From Maratus speciosus (Eukaryota > Arthropoda > Arachnida > Araneae > Salticidae), in NCBI GenBank assembly GCA_963932465.1, contig OZ010786.1, forward strand, positions 270,042,411 through 270,106,410: 64,000 nucleotides of DNA. Reading direction: 5' to 3'. Below are positions 44,835 through 57,023 of this stretch, one piece after another. Each line of letters opens with the position of its first letter. The first letter of the stretch is position 1. The notes beneath the pieces were generated by a model. That model saw only the letters and a program-made list of their open reading frames with translations. It searched no databases and was not told the origin of the DNA. Made by a program: the position numbers and the translations under genes.

Positions 44835-45500
44835 GCATTGAGTTCTGTGCTATATTCCACAAACGGATGATCTTTTGTATCAAGCGGTGTTAAAATGTCG
44901 CTGTCTATCTTGCGGGTTGGAACCATTTATAGGATATACACTGAGTTTTGGCTGATACGGACCTAAACTGATCAAATATGTCTCTGGTTGTCTGACTTCA
45001 TTTTAGACCTTTTTCCTGCTCATGTTCAATGATGGAATCGTTCCCACATTCCGTAATGCTAACCTCTCCACGGTTCTACTCGATTTCTTTCACGATCTTA
45101 CTATAAATATTTGACGCAGACGGACATTTTTTTTTTGTCAATTACATCTATGGTCTCCTTAAGGTACAAGAAAACACTTAATTCATCAGATCGAGTGAAT
45201 TTTTCAATAATCGGCTAGCAATCGTTTAAACAATCGACTGAATGTTTCAATTGTCTAGCATATTTCAATACACTACGATTAATATGAATGCTTTCACCGA
45301 AATCGTCATCATCTTCAGTGCTAGTTGATCATCCAGATGCTCAGAACCCTACTAAACCGTGGGGACTCTCAGAAAGAGCCTTTTGTATATTGAGAAACTA
45401 GTATCTCCTGTTTCTTTCTTAATTTATTTTCAGCGGCCACGCGAAGTCGAAGAAAGAAGGGGCAAACTTCGGATTTTCGAAAGAAATTAAGACAAATGCT
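44621..45500 (-). pseudogene. hAT transposase, N-terminal remnant
   Basis: This lies on the 5' side of the same decayed gene, beyond the nested MITE. Fragments such as KWFQPARQ, then a TPLDTKDHPFVEY-like stretch, appear on the minus strand but no complete zinc finger is readable. A long A run interrupts it. Membership follows mainly from its place inside the hAT element. Confidence 0.4.
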
Positions 45501-45732
45501 AAGGATTGGTGTTTTTTAGTGTATGTTTTAAGAAAAAACGTAGAAAATTAAAAAAAACGGTTGCTTCAGAATTGTATCGATCGATAATGACTGCCTAGAA
45601 TTTGCCGACTGTGATCAAGGTTGCCGACATTGGGGGGGGGGGGGGGGGGGGGGCGAGACGCCCCCCTACGCCCCCCCCCCAGTAGCTTCGCCCCTGAGTG
45701 TTATTGAGATTAGAATTCCAACATTTATAATA

Positions 45733-46125
45733 GACCGGGAGGCGTCTGCACACACCATCACCTCATCGAGTCTACAGCTGAAATATTAGGATTAGTTAAA
45801 ACTAGATTAGTACATTAAAATGCAACTGGTCTGTTAAGTCATATCTTGGTAGAAACAACCTGAAGACCTAATTTTAGTGGGTGACTGATAGGTTTACTAT
45901 TGTATTTTCCTGCATCCAAAAATATGGAAACATGGAGGAATGGGTGCAGGAAAAGACAATGGAAAATCCACCAATTAACCGGTAAAATCGGTCTGTAGGT
46001 GGTTTCCAGAAAGATATGACTTGGCAGACCAGTTACATTTCAATACACTAATCGATATTTAACTAATCCTAAAATTTCAGCCGTCAACTCGATGAGGTGA
46101 TGATCTGTGCAGACGCCTCCCAGCC
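45733..46125. mobile_element. Foldback MITE, family with GACCGGGAG ends, copy 2
   Basis: The 393-bp element starts GACCGGGAGGCGTCTGCA after TA and ends with a mutated inverse (GCAGACGCCTCCCAGCC). The same internal order as copy 1 is present: CACCTCATCGAG, TCATATCTTGG, TTTCCTGCATCC, GGTGCAGGAAAA. The right tip and its TA are degraded. It lies only 36 bp outside the hAT element. Confidence 0.8.
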
Positions 46126-47585
46126 TTTAAAAAAATTTGTTTTAAGGAACTAAAAGATAGAAATATGGAGAGATAAACTGGAAGATTTGCCTTATTAAGA
46201 TTTTTGTAAAAGCATATAAATTTTCATTCAGCTTGAAATCATGTAACACCTTTATAACTCAGGCTAATTTTCTGTAATAGAGTTTTGGCAACCAACATAT
46301 CTGATCTATAACTATAATCTTTCTTTTACAGATTTAAAATTAATAACAAATTGACAGTAAGTGGGCTAATAATACAATATAATAACATTAGCAGCGGACT
46401 TCGGACACCGCATTCTATGTCGCACATCGTTAAAGACAGCTTTATTAGTTACACATTTCATTTAATTAAAAGCAGATTTTTAAACTTTCTTATTAGAATT
46501 AGGATATTTTTCCACTATAGGGACCTTGGCGTTTTTTTTAAATCTTGGCGCAATTCGGACTTCAGAAACTGAGATATGTTGCCAAATGATATAAACAACT
46601 ATGAAAACAAACCTGATGAACTTTTATGTAAATTATATATGTTATATACATATGTATATACAAATAAACATTTTATTTATACACGTATAAAATATTGTTT
46701 TTTATATACAAATTATTTATGTTGGTATACAAAAATAAATAAACGTGTTCCTTACATTAAATAAATTGTATACATATGGAAAAAATTGCTTGTGTATATG
46801 ACACAGTAGATAGGTTGCCAGAAAATACGTTATTATCAAATTTCTTTTCTCGTCAAGGCTATTTTCTCTATTTCGCCAAGGCTACTATATCGGAAACATA
46901 CCGAATTGCGGTTATATTTTGTTAAACGTTTTATTGTTTTAATATCGTGAATATATCATAACCTATACTGATTAAAATTGTTGGGTATATTCATTTTTTC
47001 TATTTAACAAACATCTTTGGAAAAGCATATATATAAAGTTTTATTCTTTTTGAAATTACGTGACCCCTTCAAAACTCTGTAATCGAGTATTGGCCACCAA
47101 CATTGGCGCAATTAAATGTGAAGGAACTGTTTACGGCCAAATCAACACCCCCTGTTTTAAGGGTTTAGAGGCGGAAATTCTGTGTTTTCAGATTTTTCTG
47201 GTTAATTGTGCTACAAACCCGACTTACTTGTGAAATTTCATGATTCTACGACTTTTAAAAGTACCTTAGTTATTTGATGATGCGAAGTGTGTCAGTGACA
47301 AAAAAGCGCTTTTTCGGAATTTAATATTTCGAAAACTACTAAATACAGAAACATGAAATCGTGGAATCTTAGTTCAGTTTGATTATACGAACATTTGTAT
47401 AAAAGAAAAAATTCTATATCTCTCCCTAAAAGGACGTTATGAGGGGGTGAAAAGTATGCCGAAATGGTTCAGGAAAAGGTAGCTTACGGCTTGTGCGAAC
47501 TTGGCGGACGCACTGCCGTGCTCCCAGATGCTTTTAATTATCGAAATTTTTTGCTTAATTGATGAATTTCTTATTCTTTAAATGT
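46126..47585. other. AT-rich repeat mosaic without genes
   Basis: The section at about 46500-46860 (ATTTTTCCACTATAGGGACC and AGATAGGTTGCCAGAAAATA) is related to 60430-60960. It is probably a dispersed repeat ending at the Helitron-like 3' terminus at 47615. No coding sequence is recognised. Confidence 0.45.
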
Positions 47586-47615
47586 TACGTGAACGCAGTC
47601 ACGGGTAACAGCTAG
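47586..47615 (+). mobile_element. Helitron 3' terminus (5' end not found)
   Basis: The hairpin GTTACGTGA...TCACGGGTAAC is followed by AGCTAG and T, a common arthropod Helitron ending. The matching TC start upstream could not be located, so only the terminus is annotated. Confidence 0.65.
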
Positions 47616-47616
47616 T

Positions 47617-48778
47617 ATAAACTATATTAAAGTTCAGTTATATATATATTATATATATAGCAATTCTCTTGAAGGTATATCTTTAAATTAAATAGTTAGA
47701 ATTTTTTCATATTGTTCATTATAACGTATATTGCATTGATTAATAATTTTTTTAATTCAATTCATTTGGCATGGTAAATTCATACTTTTTGGTGTATAGT
47801 CGATTGAGTACATAATGGAATTCAATTTTTAGCTTATTGTTAGATTCTATTACAGAAATAGACTATGTTTTTGCTTATATATGTATTTTATGTACCCTTG
47901 AAAAATGAAATACTATATAAGCTTCCGGCTACATCCATCCATTTGATCTATTGTTTGTTTACGATACGTCTTTTAATGGTTCAACATTATTTCACTGGTT
48001 ATATGTATCTTTTGCCTTTTATAGGTTATTGTATCAACATTTGTTTTTTTTTTCATATGTTTTATACAGGGGCGCCATTTGAGAGGGGCTAGGGGGGGGA
48101 GCATAGCCCTCCCACAAGGAATTTGATTTTTTAGAAAATTTGTCAACCATCAATTGTCAGACAAAGAAAAAAAAAAAATGGTGCTCAAATGCTAAAATAA
48201 TTTATCAGATTTTGTTGCAGTAAAAACATCTGTATTAAATAAATACTTTATGCATAGAAATTAATAATTATAAAAAAAAAATTCCTATTCGAACTTTCTT
48301 AAGGTTAGACATATATCGTACTTAGGCTAATTTAAAAAATACATGACAGACATTTTCTTTTATCAGTTGCTTCTCAGCTGTGTACAACTGGATCCTAGGA
48401 AAACTTGTCCCTCTTGGCTTGAAATACAGAGGTAGAGTTTTTTCAGATAGTTTTTTTGCAGAGGGGGGGGGGGATGAAGGGCGAGTATAATTCAAGTTCT
48501 TAATTATCTGACTTTTTTGGATTATTAGTGTCTATATTTACTGCAATCCTTGCAAATGTTACTAAATTATTTAATTATTTGCTTTATTAAATCATATTAT
48601 ATATGGCACACTCGCAAAATTCTTCAACGCCTAGGAATGGAGTCTACGTCCACCCGACAAAACAATTTTTTCAACCCAAAAACCGACAGACTTCGACCAA
48701 ATACCAAAGTAAAAGAAAATTACTCCGTATTTTAGCACTTTTATAATAAAATATTCTATAATTTTATCCCTTATGTAC
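47617..48778. other. AT-rich DNA with a possible hAT tip
   Basis: CAGGGGCGCCATTTGAG at 48067 looks like the tip of a hAT-type element, followed by G-rich and CCCTCCC words. No right end with an 8-bp duplication was found. There is no gene. Confidence 0.4.
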
Positions 48779-48832
48779 AGGATTATCTGACGAAATTTGC
48801 GATTTTTTCCGTGACAGTTTCATGGAATTCAC

Positions 48833-48865
<33 letters not shown>

Positions 48866-49330
48866 AACCGTTATCGAAATTGTTTTTTTGTTCTCGTGAC
48901 TATTTGTAGAAATTCACAATATTTTTCCGCGACCAACTGATGAAATTCCATAGTTGTTTCTGCGATCTTTTGACAACATTCGCGATTCTTTTTCACGATC
49001 ATTTGTTGAAATTCCTGATTATTTTTCCCATCACCAACTAACACTATTTGTAATTTTTTGCGCGATAGTTACACGAAATTTCATATCTTATTTCACGATC
49101 GTTTGACGAAATTCCCCTCGATTGTTTGAATAAATTTTCGTGATTTTTTGCGCAATCTTTTGACGAAATTTGCTATTTTTTTCGCAATCCTTTTACAAAA
49201 TTTGAGATTTTATTTTGTACAGGCCATTTGATGAAATCTGCATTTCTTTTCGCGATCTCTGATGAAAGTAGCAATATTTTCCCTGGTCGGTTGGAGAAAT
49301 TAGTGATTTTTTTCCGCGACGATTTTTATT
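48779..49330 (+). repeat. Degenerate minisatellite, ~39-bp unit
   Basis: About fourteen diverged copies of a unit like TTTGACGAAATTCGCGATTT, followed by a T run and CGCGATC, cover some 550 bp. A long pure T run (48838-48863) interrupts the second unit. The copies differ too much for a CRISPR-like or young satellite. Confidence 0.75.
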
Positions 49331-50675
49331 TTATTTTTTTAATGATATGATGGCGATGGGACAATATTTGGCGATTTATCACCTGCGCCCGGCTAACATT
49401 AAATTACCAAATTGGCTGTTTGGCATATAAAAAGTGAAGCGGTCAACCCGGAACTATTGATGATAGTCACATTACTTAGACTATTATTATTATAGAGATT
49501 GAGTTTGGAACGCATAAAAAACTTGCTGCAGTCATGCAAATATAAAAAATCGTGTTTTTGAAATACTGAAAGACAAAATTTCTGTTTGAAGCGAAAGTAA
49601 TTTTAATGTTTATTTCAAAATTAGAAATTATCAATTTCTGCGTCACAACATCAAAAGAATTTTTGTACATTCAAAAGCTCAGCGCAATTTTGAGCAGGCT
49701 ACACATGCGCCTCCCCAGTTCAAGTATGTTAAGCCATTGAAAGTTTTCAAAATGTCAAAAATTTAGAGAACAAGTATTTTTTTTCTGTGATGAGATTCGT
49801 CGGATTTCTTTCCCAGTTCAAAACGAGTGCTACATGAAACTATTTTTGTGACATTGTGTAAATATTTAGAAAATTAAGGAAAACAGATTTTTTTAAATAC
49901 CCTGTATTATTTAAAGTACATTAATACGTATTTCAGTACTTTAAATAATCGGAATACAGAGGATTTTGTTTAAGCAATAGTTAATTATATTACATTAATT
50001 ATATTACATTAATTATATTACAGTTTATTTAAAGGATTTTTTATCGTTGCATTTTATTTATGATAGAAATGGACAGAACGGATACTTTCATTTGTTCTGT
50101 CGTTGCACCAAACATAATAACCTATTAACTTTTTTAAAGTCTCAAAAACAGTTCTAATTTACAATTTATTTTTCAATGTTATTTATTTTTACTCATTTAA
50201 GAGCGATTCTTTCAGAGAGAGAGAGAGAGAGAGAGATTTTTTAGAGACAAATTCCTGTTTCTGTCTTGGGAACTCTCGGACAATTTTTCTATGAACATAA
50301 TAGACAAACTATAGACAAAAATTCACAACTCACATTTAAAAGGATGTAAAATACAGTTGCTACTTTCAGAAATGTATAAACATAGCGGCAATGAACGTCA
50401 CTTTCGATTTTGCTTTATTTTTCTTCTGCACGACTCCATCAAAATTGCTAAATTTCTTTTTCAATCATCGAATAGGAAAAAAGCGCCCTTTCGAGTTAAT
50501 TCTGTTTGAAAATTGTAACTCATATTGATGTCAATTTAAGATTTTTTGAAAATAATTTTCAAGCATATTTCAAAAATCTATTTCAACAGTAAATACGTGT
50601 GACAAAGTCTACATCTGGCAATTGATTTCCTGGGCAAATTAAAAGAAAAAAAATAGAATAAATATAAGATAATAT
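49331..50675. other. AT-rich DNA with microsatellites
   Basis: A short tandem TTAATTATATTACA repeat occurs at 49978-50024 and (GA)n at 50215-50236. There is no gene. Confidence 0.5.
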
Positions 50676-50679
50676 TTAA

Positions 50680-51440
50680 GGGATCTGAGGAGTCTTAAAG
50701 TTTGAAAAAAATGAAAAAAAAAAGAACCATTTTCAACATTTAATATCTTAAAATGTATATGATTTTAAACACAATTTTTGTTGAGTTGAAACATATAAGT
50801 ATGTTCTTTCATTTCATGTATTTAAAAAATTGCAAGATGCAGAATTAACATTTTTAGGGGGTACAGAACTGTCAGATATTTGGCGAGCAGAAAATTGATA
50901 TAACAGCTTACACGCAGAATTACAAAATAAATTTTGCAACTAGAATAAAACTTTTGGTGCCTATTTATACTTCAGAATGTAGTTATTACCCTGAACCTAA
51001 ATAAATTTGTATTTAAAGTATTTTTATATTTTTAATTCAAAGTTATATTTAGCTAATACAAAATTTTGAGATTTTCAACAGTATAATCACCTAAAAAATA
51101 TATTCTTTGAACAATAAAAGGGAAATTTTAAGTTCAGTTTAGACAGGCTAACATGAAATACGTGTTTTGAAAATTTTATGAAAAAACTTCTAGATGTTTT
51201 TGAGATATCTTGCTTATTATGCCCAAAAACGTTATGCGGAGAAAAATGATTTCAAAATTTCGGAAACGCTGCTTCAGCTATTGAGCGGCTATAATGCTAA
51301 ACCCCATAACTTCTGTCCTAATGGGAATTTCAAGGAAACAATTGTATCAAAATGTTCAGAAAAGATAAAAGTTTAACAGAAAAAAAAGAAAAGAAAAAAG
51401 AAAATCGAAAAATATGAAGCTTTAAGAGTCCTGAGACCCC
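50680..51440. mobile_element. TTAA-flanked element, 761 bp
   Basis: TTAA stands on both sides (50676-50679 and 51441-51444). The inverted ends GGGRTCTSAGGASTCTTAAAG extend over about 21 bp. A 60-residue frame (51194-51376) inside has no recognisable domain. The TTAA target suggests piggyBac or another TTAA-specific group, though the tip GGGG is not the usual CCC. Confidence 0.65.
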
Positions 51441-51444
51441 TTAA

Positions 51445-52547
51445 CATGTTGTACTGCTTTTTGGCGCTAAATTAAATCTGCAGATTAAAAGGCAGATTTT
51501 TATTTTATGCTGAACATAAAATTAATATTACGTTAAGTTAAATTATTTAATAGAGACGTTGCATCGTAATGTTCATGCAATTGTATTTTAATTGTTTATT
51601 ATATACGCTGATTCTCTAGACGAATCTTCAACATATTAGGATCTAGTTGCTGCCGCGTTTTTCTTTTTCTTTTCCTTTCTTTCTCTCTCTTTTTTTAATA
51701 AAGTTCTTTACATAATCTTTTACAGTTTTCTAGTTTTCAAAACTTTCAATGATTGAAAATGTCATCAGTCCAAACATTGCACAGTCTCAAGAACAATCCT
51801 CGATGTTTTAGTATGAAAATTCTTATATTCATGTAAATTTACCACTAATATAAATTCATTATAAAAATAGCACCTTTCGGCAGAACTTATTTGTAAAATG
51901 TACAATTAAAAAAAAAGTGATTTTTGGTATCTTAAGATGCTTGATCGCAAATATAGATTTTCCCAATTGGTCAGTTAAAACACATCTTCAAAAACGACTG
52001 AATTCGAGCAATTATATATATATATATTTTCTGATATTATATAATCGTACTGTTAAAAGAATATTCAAATAACTGGATGAAATCTGGCTCATATTAAATT
52101 AAATGAGCTACGTTTGATTCTAGATGTAGTAAAATTTCCGAATTATTCCCCAATCCATTAAAAACAAAACATTTTTCTTGCTTAAAACCTTTTTTTTTTT
52201 TTTTTTTTGCAAAACTCCTTTTTTGAGTTGTGTCATGCAACGAATTAACGTACGGCATGATAAACTATGTAGTTATTTATTTTTCCTCTTGCAGAATGAT
52301 TATAATAATATTATGGAATATAGAAAGATAATTTATTAAAAATAATTTAACATTCAAAAATAAAACCTTTCTGATATTTTTAGATTTAAGACAAAAATTA
52401 ATATTTAACGAAGAAAGGGATATATATATATGAAATGGGAAAAAACAAAGTCGACAGTTACTCATATTTACTTTAATAAAAATTAAGAAAATTCTGATAT
52501 AATTATGCATATGCAGATAATATTTTATGGATAATTATTTAGGGGTA
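51445..52547. other. AT-rich DNA
   Basis: A pyrimidine-rich tract occurs at about 51656-51700, (AT)n near 52014-52027 and poly-T at 52189-52208. There is no gene. Confidence 0.5.
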
Positions 52548-53458
52548 GGGAAGAGTAGTATACAGTGAGACAGCAGCCACTTTGACATGTAGTGGGAACT
52601 TTTTCTCCAACCTGACACACACACATAACGATCTCATCTTATGCAACACTTGGATGTAGTTTCAGCACTTCAGTTACTCGTCCGACAAAATAGTAAATAA
52701 TTCTTTATCTTATAGTGATTAAAATTACATAAACATCTATTTTAGAGTTCATTTCTTTCAGTATGACATATATTTACTTAACCAAACCTAGCTATATCTA
52801 ATAATAGGCTATTTTGACAAAATGACATAAACTTTTTAAAGCGATGAAATTGATGTAACAGATGTGGCATCCATTTTGTTACAACGTAACAAAAGTGCAC
52901 AGTGAGACACTCAGTTGTAGTACACAGTGAGAAGTGTCTTATGGTGTACCTACTATTTCATTCTGATGTTAAATAAAGTTATTTATTAATAAAAGAAAGT
53001 TTTTCTCCCTATTTCTCTTTTTGTGTGCGTGTGTGGGCCTGCGATGGTTAGGGAAATCTACTAAACGTAAGAGGCTTAAATTTTGCATAAAGGTAGCCCA
53101 AGGTCTGCCATTGTCCACCAGAGGCTCATATTTTTAATATTTTGAAAATCTAGAAATGTTAATTAGAAATCATAAACTGCAGATAATTATTGATAGAGTG
53201 TAAAAATGTATGATTTAAGAAAATATATACATCGTCTCACTGTGTACCACAAGTTGCACACAATGAGACAATTTCCAATACTCCGTTATGCTGCTTCTGT
53301 GCTTTTATAAATATTTTTTTAAAAACCATTTATACATTAATGTGTAGCGCATTTGTGTAACTTAAAGATGGCGAAATTTTTTTTTTTTCAAAAGAGTAAA
53401 AATAGTTGCCATTCGTAAGGTAATAATAATTTTTGTCTCACTGTGTACTACCCTCCCC
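52548..53458. mobile_element. Non-autonomous pogo-like element with G-rich ends
   Basis: The left tip after TA reads GGGAAGAGTAGTATACAGTG; the right tip on the other strand reads GGGGAGGGTAGTACACAGTG. About 24 bp match. The phrase ACAGTGAGAC recurs inside (about 52898, 52927, 53236 and 53260 in both orientations), as in subterminal binding arrays. The length of 911 bp is close to the 914 bp of the element at 695. There is no transposase. Confidence 0.6.
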
Positions 53459-54294
53459 GATACTTTTCTTTTTTCATTTCACACATTCCTGAAAGGATTC
53501 TTGTCTTGACATTTTCTCAGAAAAAGATTATGTTTGTAATTTAAGCGAAGTAAAATGTATGTAGCACTACATAATTTATAATTATAATAATCTGTTTACA
53601 GTAGCCTTAAATTAACTTAATTATTAAAATACTACGACTATTTTTCAAAGACAAGGTTTCTTTTACTTGAGTTTCTTACTTTCTTCTTTACTTGAGTTCA
53701 GTTTTTTTCTCAAACTGTAGAGGAAGAATAAAATCCAGCTTTCATGATATCAAAATATTTAACGTTTTTATACTTTTTCCTGTTGTCTAGAAGAAAATAT
53801 ATATTAAGACATTTATAATCAATATTCTTCTTTAAATAACTATTTTTTTTTTTATTTCTAATGGAATACTTATTATATATTAATAATAATGTAATTTGTG
53901 ATAATTTACTAATGTTCTTTTACTTAAGAGTAGAAAACTTAATGTGTCATCAAAGAAAAACAAAAGAACAATGTTCACAGTATTAATGTAAAAATGTATA
54001 TCTATTCATCAGAAAATAAAAAAATAAATCTAAATTACGTAGCCCTAGCTAAAGTACCCGGCTTTGACCTGAATTTTAATAATGTTTGTTTTGTAAAATC
54101 AATTTTAAAATTAAACATGCAGTATAAAACAAACAATAAAAAAGCAGTGGATAGGTTTAAAAATGGCGAAAAGAAATTCAGAGAACGTCAATATGTTAAA
54201 ATATGCCAATATTTCCATATTCGGGTTTTTATTATATTTCAATGCGTTTTTTCAAACTCACATATTCACCGCTGATGTCCGTTATATTTCCAAT
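53459..54294. other. AT-rich DNA
   Basis: A 93-residue frame at 53994-54275 shows no domain or similarity I recognise. Nothing else is seen. Confidence 0.45.
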
Positions 54295-54475
54295 ATGACG
54301 TAATATTTCCTTTTTAAAAAAAATTCGTCAAACTATTTATTTCATTTTCATTTTTCTCATAGAAATCTTGCGATAGAAAAGTTATGACGTAATATTCACG
54401 ATTTTTTAATAAAAAATTCGTTCTGCTATTTATTTCATTTTCATTTTTCACGTGGAAATCTTGCAATAGAAAAGT
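54295..54475 (+). repeat. Tandem duplication, ~89-bp unit
   Basis: Two copies start ATGACGTAATATT (54295 and 54384) and share CTATTTATTTCATTTTCATT and GAAATCTTGCRATAGAAAAG. Confidence 0.8.
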
Positions 54476-54540
54476 AATTGTTATGGCAAGAATTTTATTG
54501 AGAATTTATAATTGTTGGCAACTGCTATAACGAAATATGT

Positions 54541-54924
54541 TTAAATTTGACAGGAAAGGGCTGTTAATTGGTGGTTACGTACACATTTTCCACAACGTCG
54601 ACGCCATGATTCCATGGACACGGAAAAGTCTTCTTTAGGAGTCTGTTTTGACCACTGGAAAATCGCTGAAGCAATAGCAGCACGGTTGATTAATATGCGA
54701 CCACGAAGAGTGTCTTTCATTGTTGCAAACAGCCAAAAATCACTAGAAGCCAGGTCAGGTGAGTAGGGAGCATGAGAAATCACTTCAAAGTTGTTTCCAC
54801 GAAGAAACTGTTGCGCAACGTTAGTCTGATGTGTGGGTGCGTTGTCTTGGTGAAACAGTACGATTTGCTTCAGCGATTTTCCAGTGGTTAAAACAGACTC
54901 TAAAGAAGACTTCGCCTCGGCCAT
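54541..54924 (-). pseudogene. Mariner transposase C-terminal fragment
   Basis: The minus-strand frame reads IVLFHQDNAPTH, then SHAPYSPDLASSDFWLFATM, KDTLRGR, ASAIFQWSKQTPKE, and MESWRRRCGKCVRN. The two Asp (HQD and SSD) are separated by 34 residues, the mariner DD34D signature. The first catalytic Asp and the helix-turn-helix are absent. The apparent N-terminal ~20 residues are read from an inverted copy of the same gene's tail, so this frame is a rearrangement product. Confidence 0.85.
54577..54674. repeat. Left arm of an inverted duplication of mariner sequence
   Basis: It is the inverse of 54865-54961 (about 90% by eye), covering the IFQW...ESWRRRC...CVR coding segment. The arms are about 190 bp apart. 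Confidence 0.85.
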
Positions 54925-54990
54925 GGAATCACGGCGTCGACGTTGTGAAAAATGTATACGTCTGCAGGGAGATTACGTTGAGAAATAACA
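54850..54990 (+). pseudogene. Second, inverted mariner C-terminal fragment
   Basis: On the plus strand it reads SAIFQWLKQTLK. After a frame change it reads AMESRRRRCEKCIRLQGDYVEK followed by a stop, the normal mariner C terminus. It faces the first fragment head to head and retains the true C-terminal end, which the first copy lacks. Confidence 0.75.
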
Positions 54991-56116
54991 CCAGTTTTAT
55001 AGTTTTCGGGTGTGCTGTTAGTTTGAAAAAAAAATTGGAGGCCTTGGAATTTGAATATACTTCATATTAGGTCTTATTCAATCACCGAAATTTCCGAATA
55101 AATAAGCCAAAAGTTGTTATTCAAAAATAGTAGTAACGAAAAGCATAATATAAAAGATATGTTACGTATAGTTGACGATCAAGGTGTTAACATAAACGTT
55201 AAATATGACCTAACATGTGTTCTGAATAGTATCAATTTTGATAAATGCATGCGGATCAGTAAGAAATATTGCAGCAGTAATTTAAAATAATGATAGGAAA
55301 GCTCTTAAGAACAGATATGTGTCATAATCATGCGCATTATGTTTAGGCTAACAAACTGTTATATAAAACCTCGCGTAATGAAATATGTAAATTAGTGTTC
55401 GCTATCTAAATAGACGATGTTTCTATAATATTCGGTGTATGAGGATTGATTGTTCAAATTTGGTGCATGTGTGTGTGTGGGGGGGGGGGGGTGAAAATAG
55501 CAAAGGAAGATAATCTCACAAAGGAAAGTATGCAGTCAAACGAACGCATGAAGTTGTTGATGACGCTATGTATCCAAAACCTCTGACCAAGAACCAAACT
55601 CTTTGACAGTTCTAGTTGGTCGTCATTCGACAACGTGACTTTGCAGTTGTAACATGAATCATTGCACCTTAAATAAATATACAAATATGCATCTAACTTA
55701 GGGTGCGACAGGGGAAAGCGGTGCATTAAATTACGAGTGTCCCATTTCTTAAGGGAGTGAATCATTTTGAGCACTTTTCGGAAAACAGATTTAATAAATT
55801 ATGAGTATATATCTTAAAAGACTAATGAATCTTGAAATAGATGTATAACAATGCACGAAAAAAAAAGAACAAAGTCGATTCCTCAACATTTAGCACATAT
55901 GTTTTACACAGAAGTTTCAAAAATACATGTGGTTCAATATAAATGTGAGCCTCTATATTTATCTTTCATTAATCTTACCATCATTTAATTTTTAATAGAC
56001 AAGGGAAAAAATGAATTAAAAAAATTGTCTTTATTCACAAGAAAGGATAGATCGTTTTAAAAGAAAAGTTTCCGAAAATAATGTTTTTCCATAGTCATTC
56101 TATGAATTATTTTTTT

Positions 56117-56306
56117 GTGTCTGCTCCTCTGACTTCGTTTCACAGTTTTACAAAGCAAATTGGCATAAATATAATCTTTTATTCTGTCAAGTTCAAAGAA
56201 CTATTTTATTCGAATCTTTATTCCCCTTGCCCTGTAAGTACCATTACGCATGTCACAATGTGTGACAGTTTTATTAGAATTTGCTGATTCAGAAATCGCA
56301 TTATTC
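56117..56306 (+). repeat. Direct repeat, copy 1
   Basis: It shares TGCTCCTCTGA, CACAGTTTTACAAA, GTTCAAAGAACTATTTTAT and GATTCAGAAATCGCATTA with 57024-57188, about 905 bp away. Confidence 0.8.
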
Positions 56307-57023
56307 ATTCCTTAAAATAAAAAGTGAATAAGTAATATAAAAAAGAATAAGTAAAATGGAATAAAATTATCTATTGTTAAGAAGTTTTAACTCAAAGAAT
56401 AAGTTTTCACACAACAGTTTATATAACAGAATATATATATATAACAGAAACAACATATTTTTTTAAACCCTCAGCATAAACAAAAACGCAATTTTAGAAT
56501 TTTTTGTAGCATAAGAATGAGAAGTAACGATAAAAATAGTAACAATACTAGATTTTGTAAATACCTATTGTACTTATCCTTAAAAAAAGAATGGTTAACA
56601 AAAGAAAACGCCTCGGTTTCATAATAAATGTGTATTGTGTGACTTAAAATTAAAACGTCTCCGAAGTTTTTGTTTTTTTCACATTCGAGTAAATAACAGA
56701 TTTATATAAAAATACAAGAATGTATAGATTAGACTGACTTATATTAGTTACAAAATAAATTTTAAATAAGTTGTTGGAAAAATGCTAATTAATAAACGAA
56801 TGTGTATGAGAAGATTCAGTTTAAAAGTGAGCTGGTAAATCACAAAACAAACATGCATTTTTTTAAAGAAATGAGTAATAATAAAAAAAACTAAAAAAAA
56901 AATAAATGATATAATATATATATATATAATAGCATGAAATAACATAAATGCTTTTTTATAAAACTTAACACAAAATACTCTTTCACCGTACATTTTCATT
57001 AAATTATATTTCGCTTGAAACTG

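Larger units (their letters stand above)
41798..45696 (-). mobile_element. Complete but dead hAT transposon, 3.9 kb
   Basis: The left end CAGGGGCGTA and the right end CGCCCCTG form short hAT-type inverted tips. The 8-bp direct repeat AGTGTTAT flanks the element exactly (41790-41797 and 45697-45704). Inside, on the minus strand, are the pieces of a ZMYM1/TTF-type hAT transposase in correct order, with stops and frameshifts. Two foldback elements are nested within it (41911-42434 and 44225-44620), as is a 52-base A run (44781-44832). Confidence 0.88.

Noticed and set aside
44638..44926. Frames ending in poly-Lys or poly-Phe
   Set aside because: They are read from the 52-base A run and are not protein.
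48779..49330. CRISPR-like regular spacing
   Set aside because: The repeats are head to tail, degenerate and without unique spacers, in eukaryotic DNA. It is a minisatellite.
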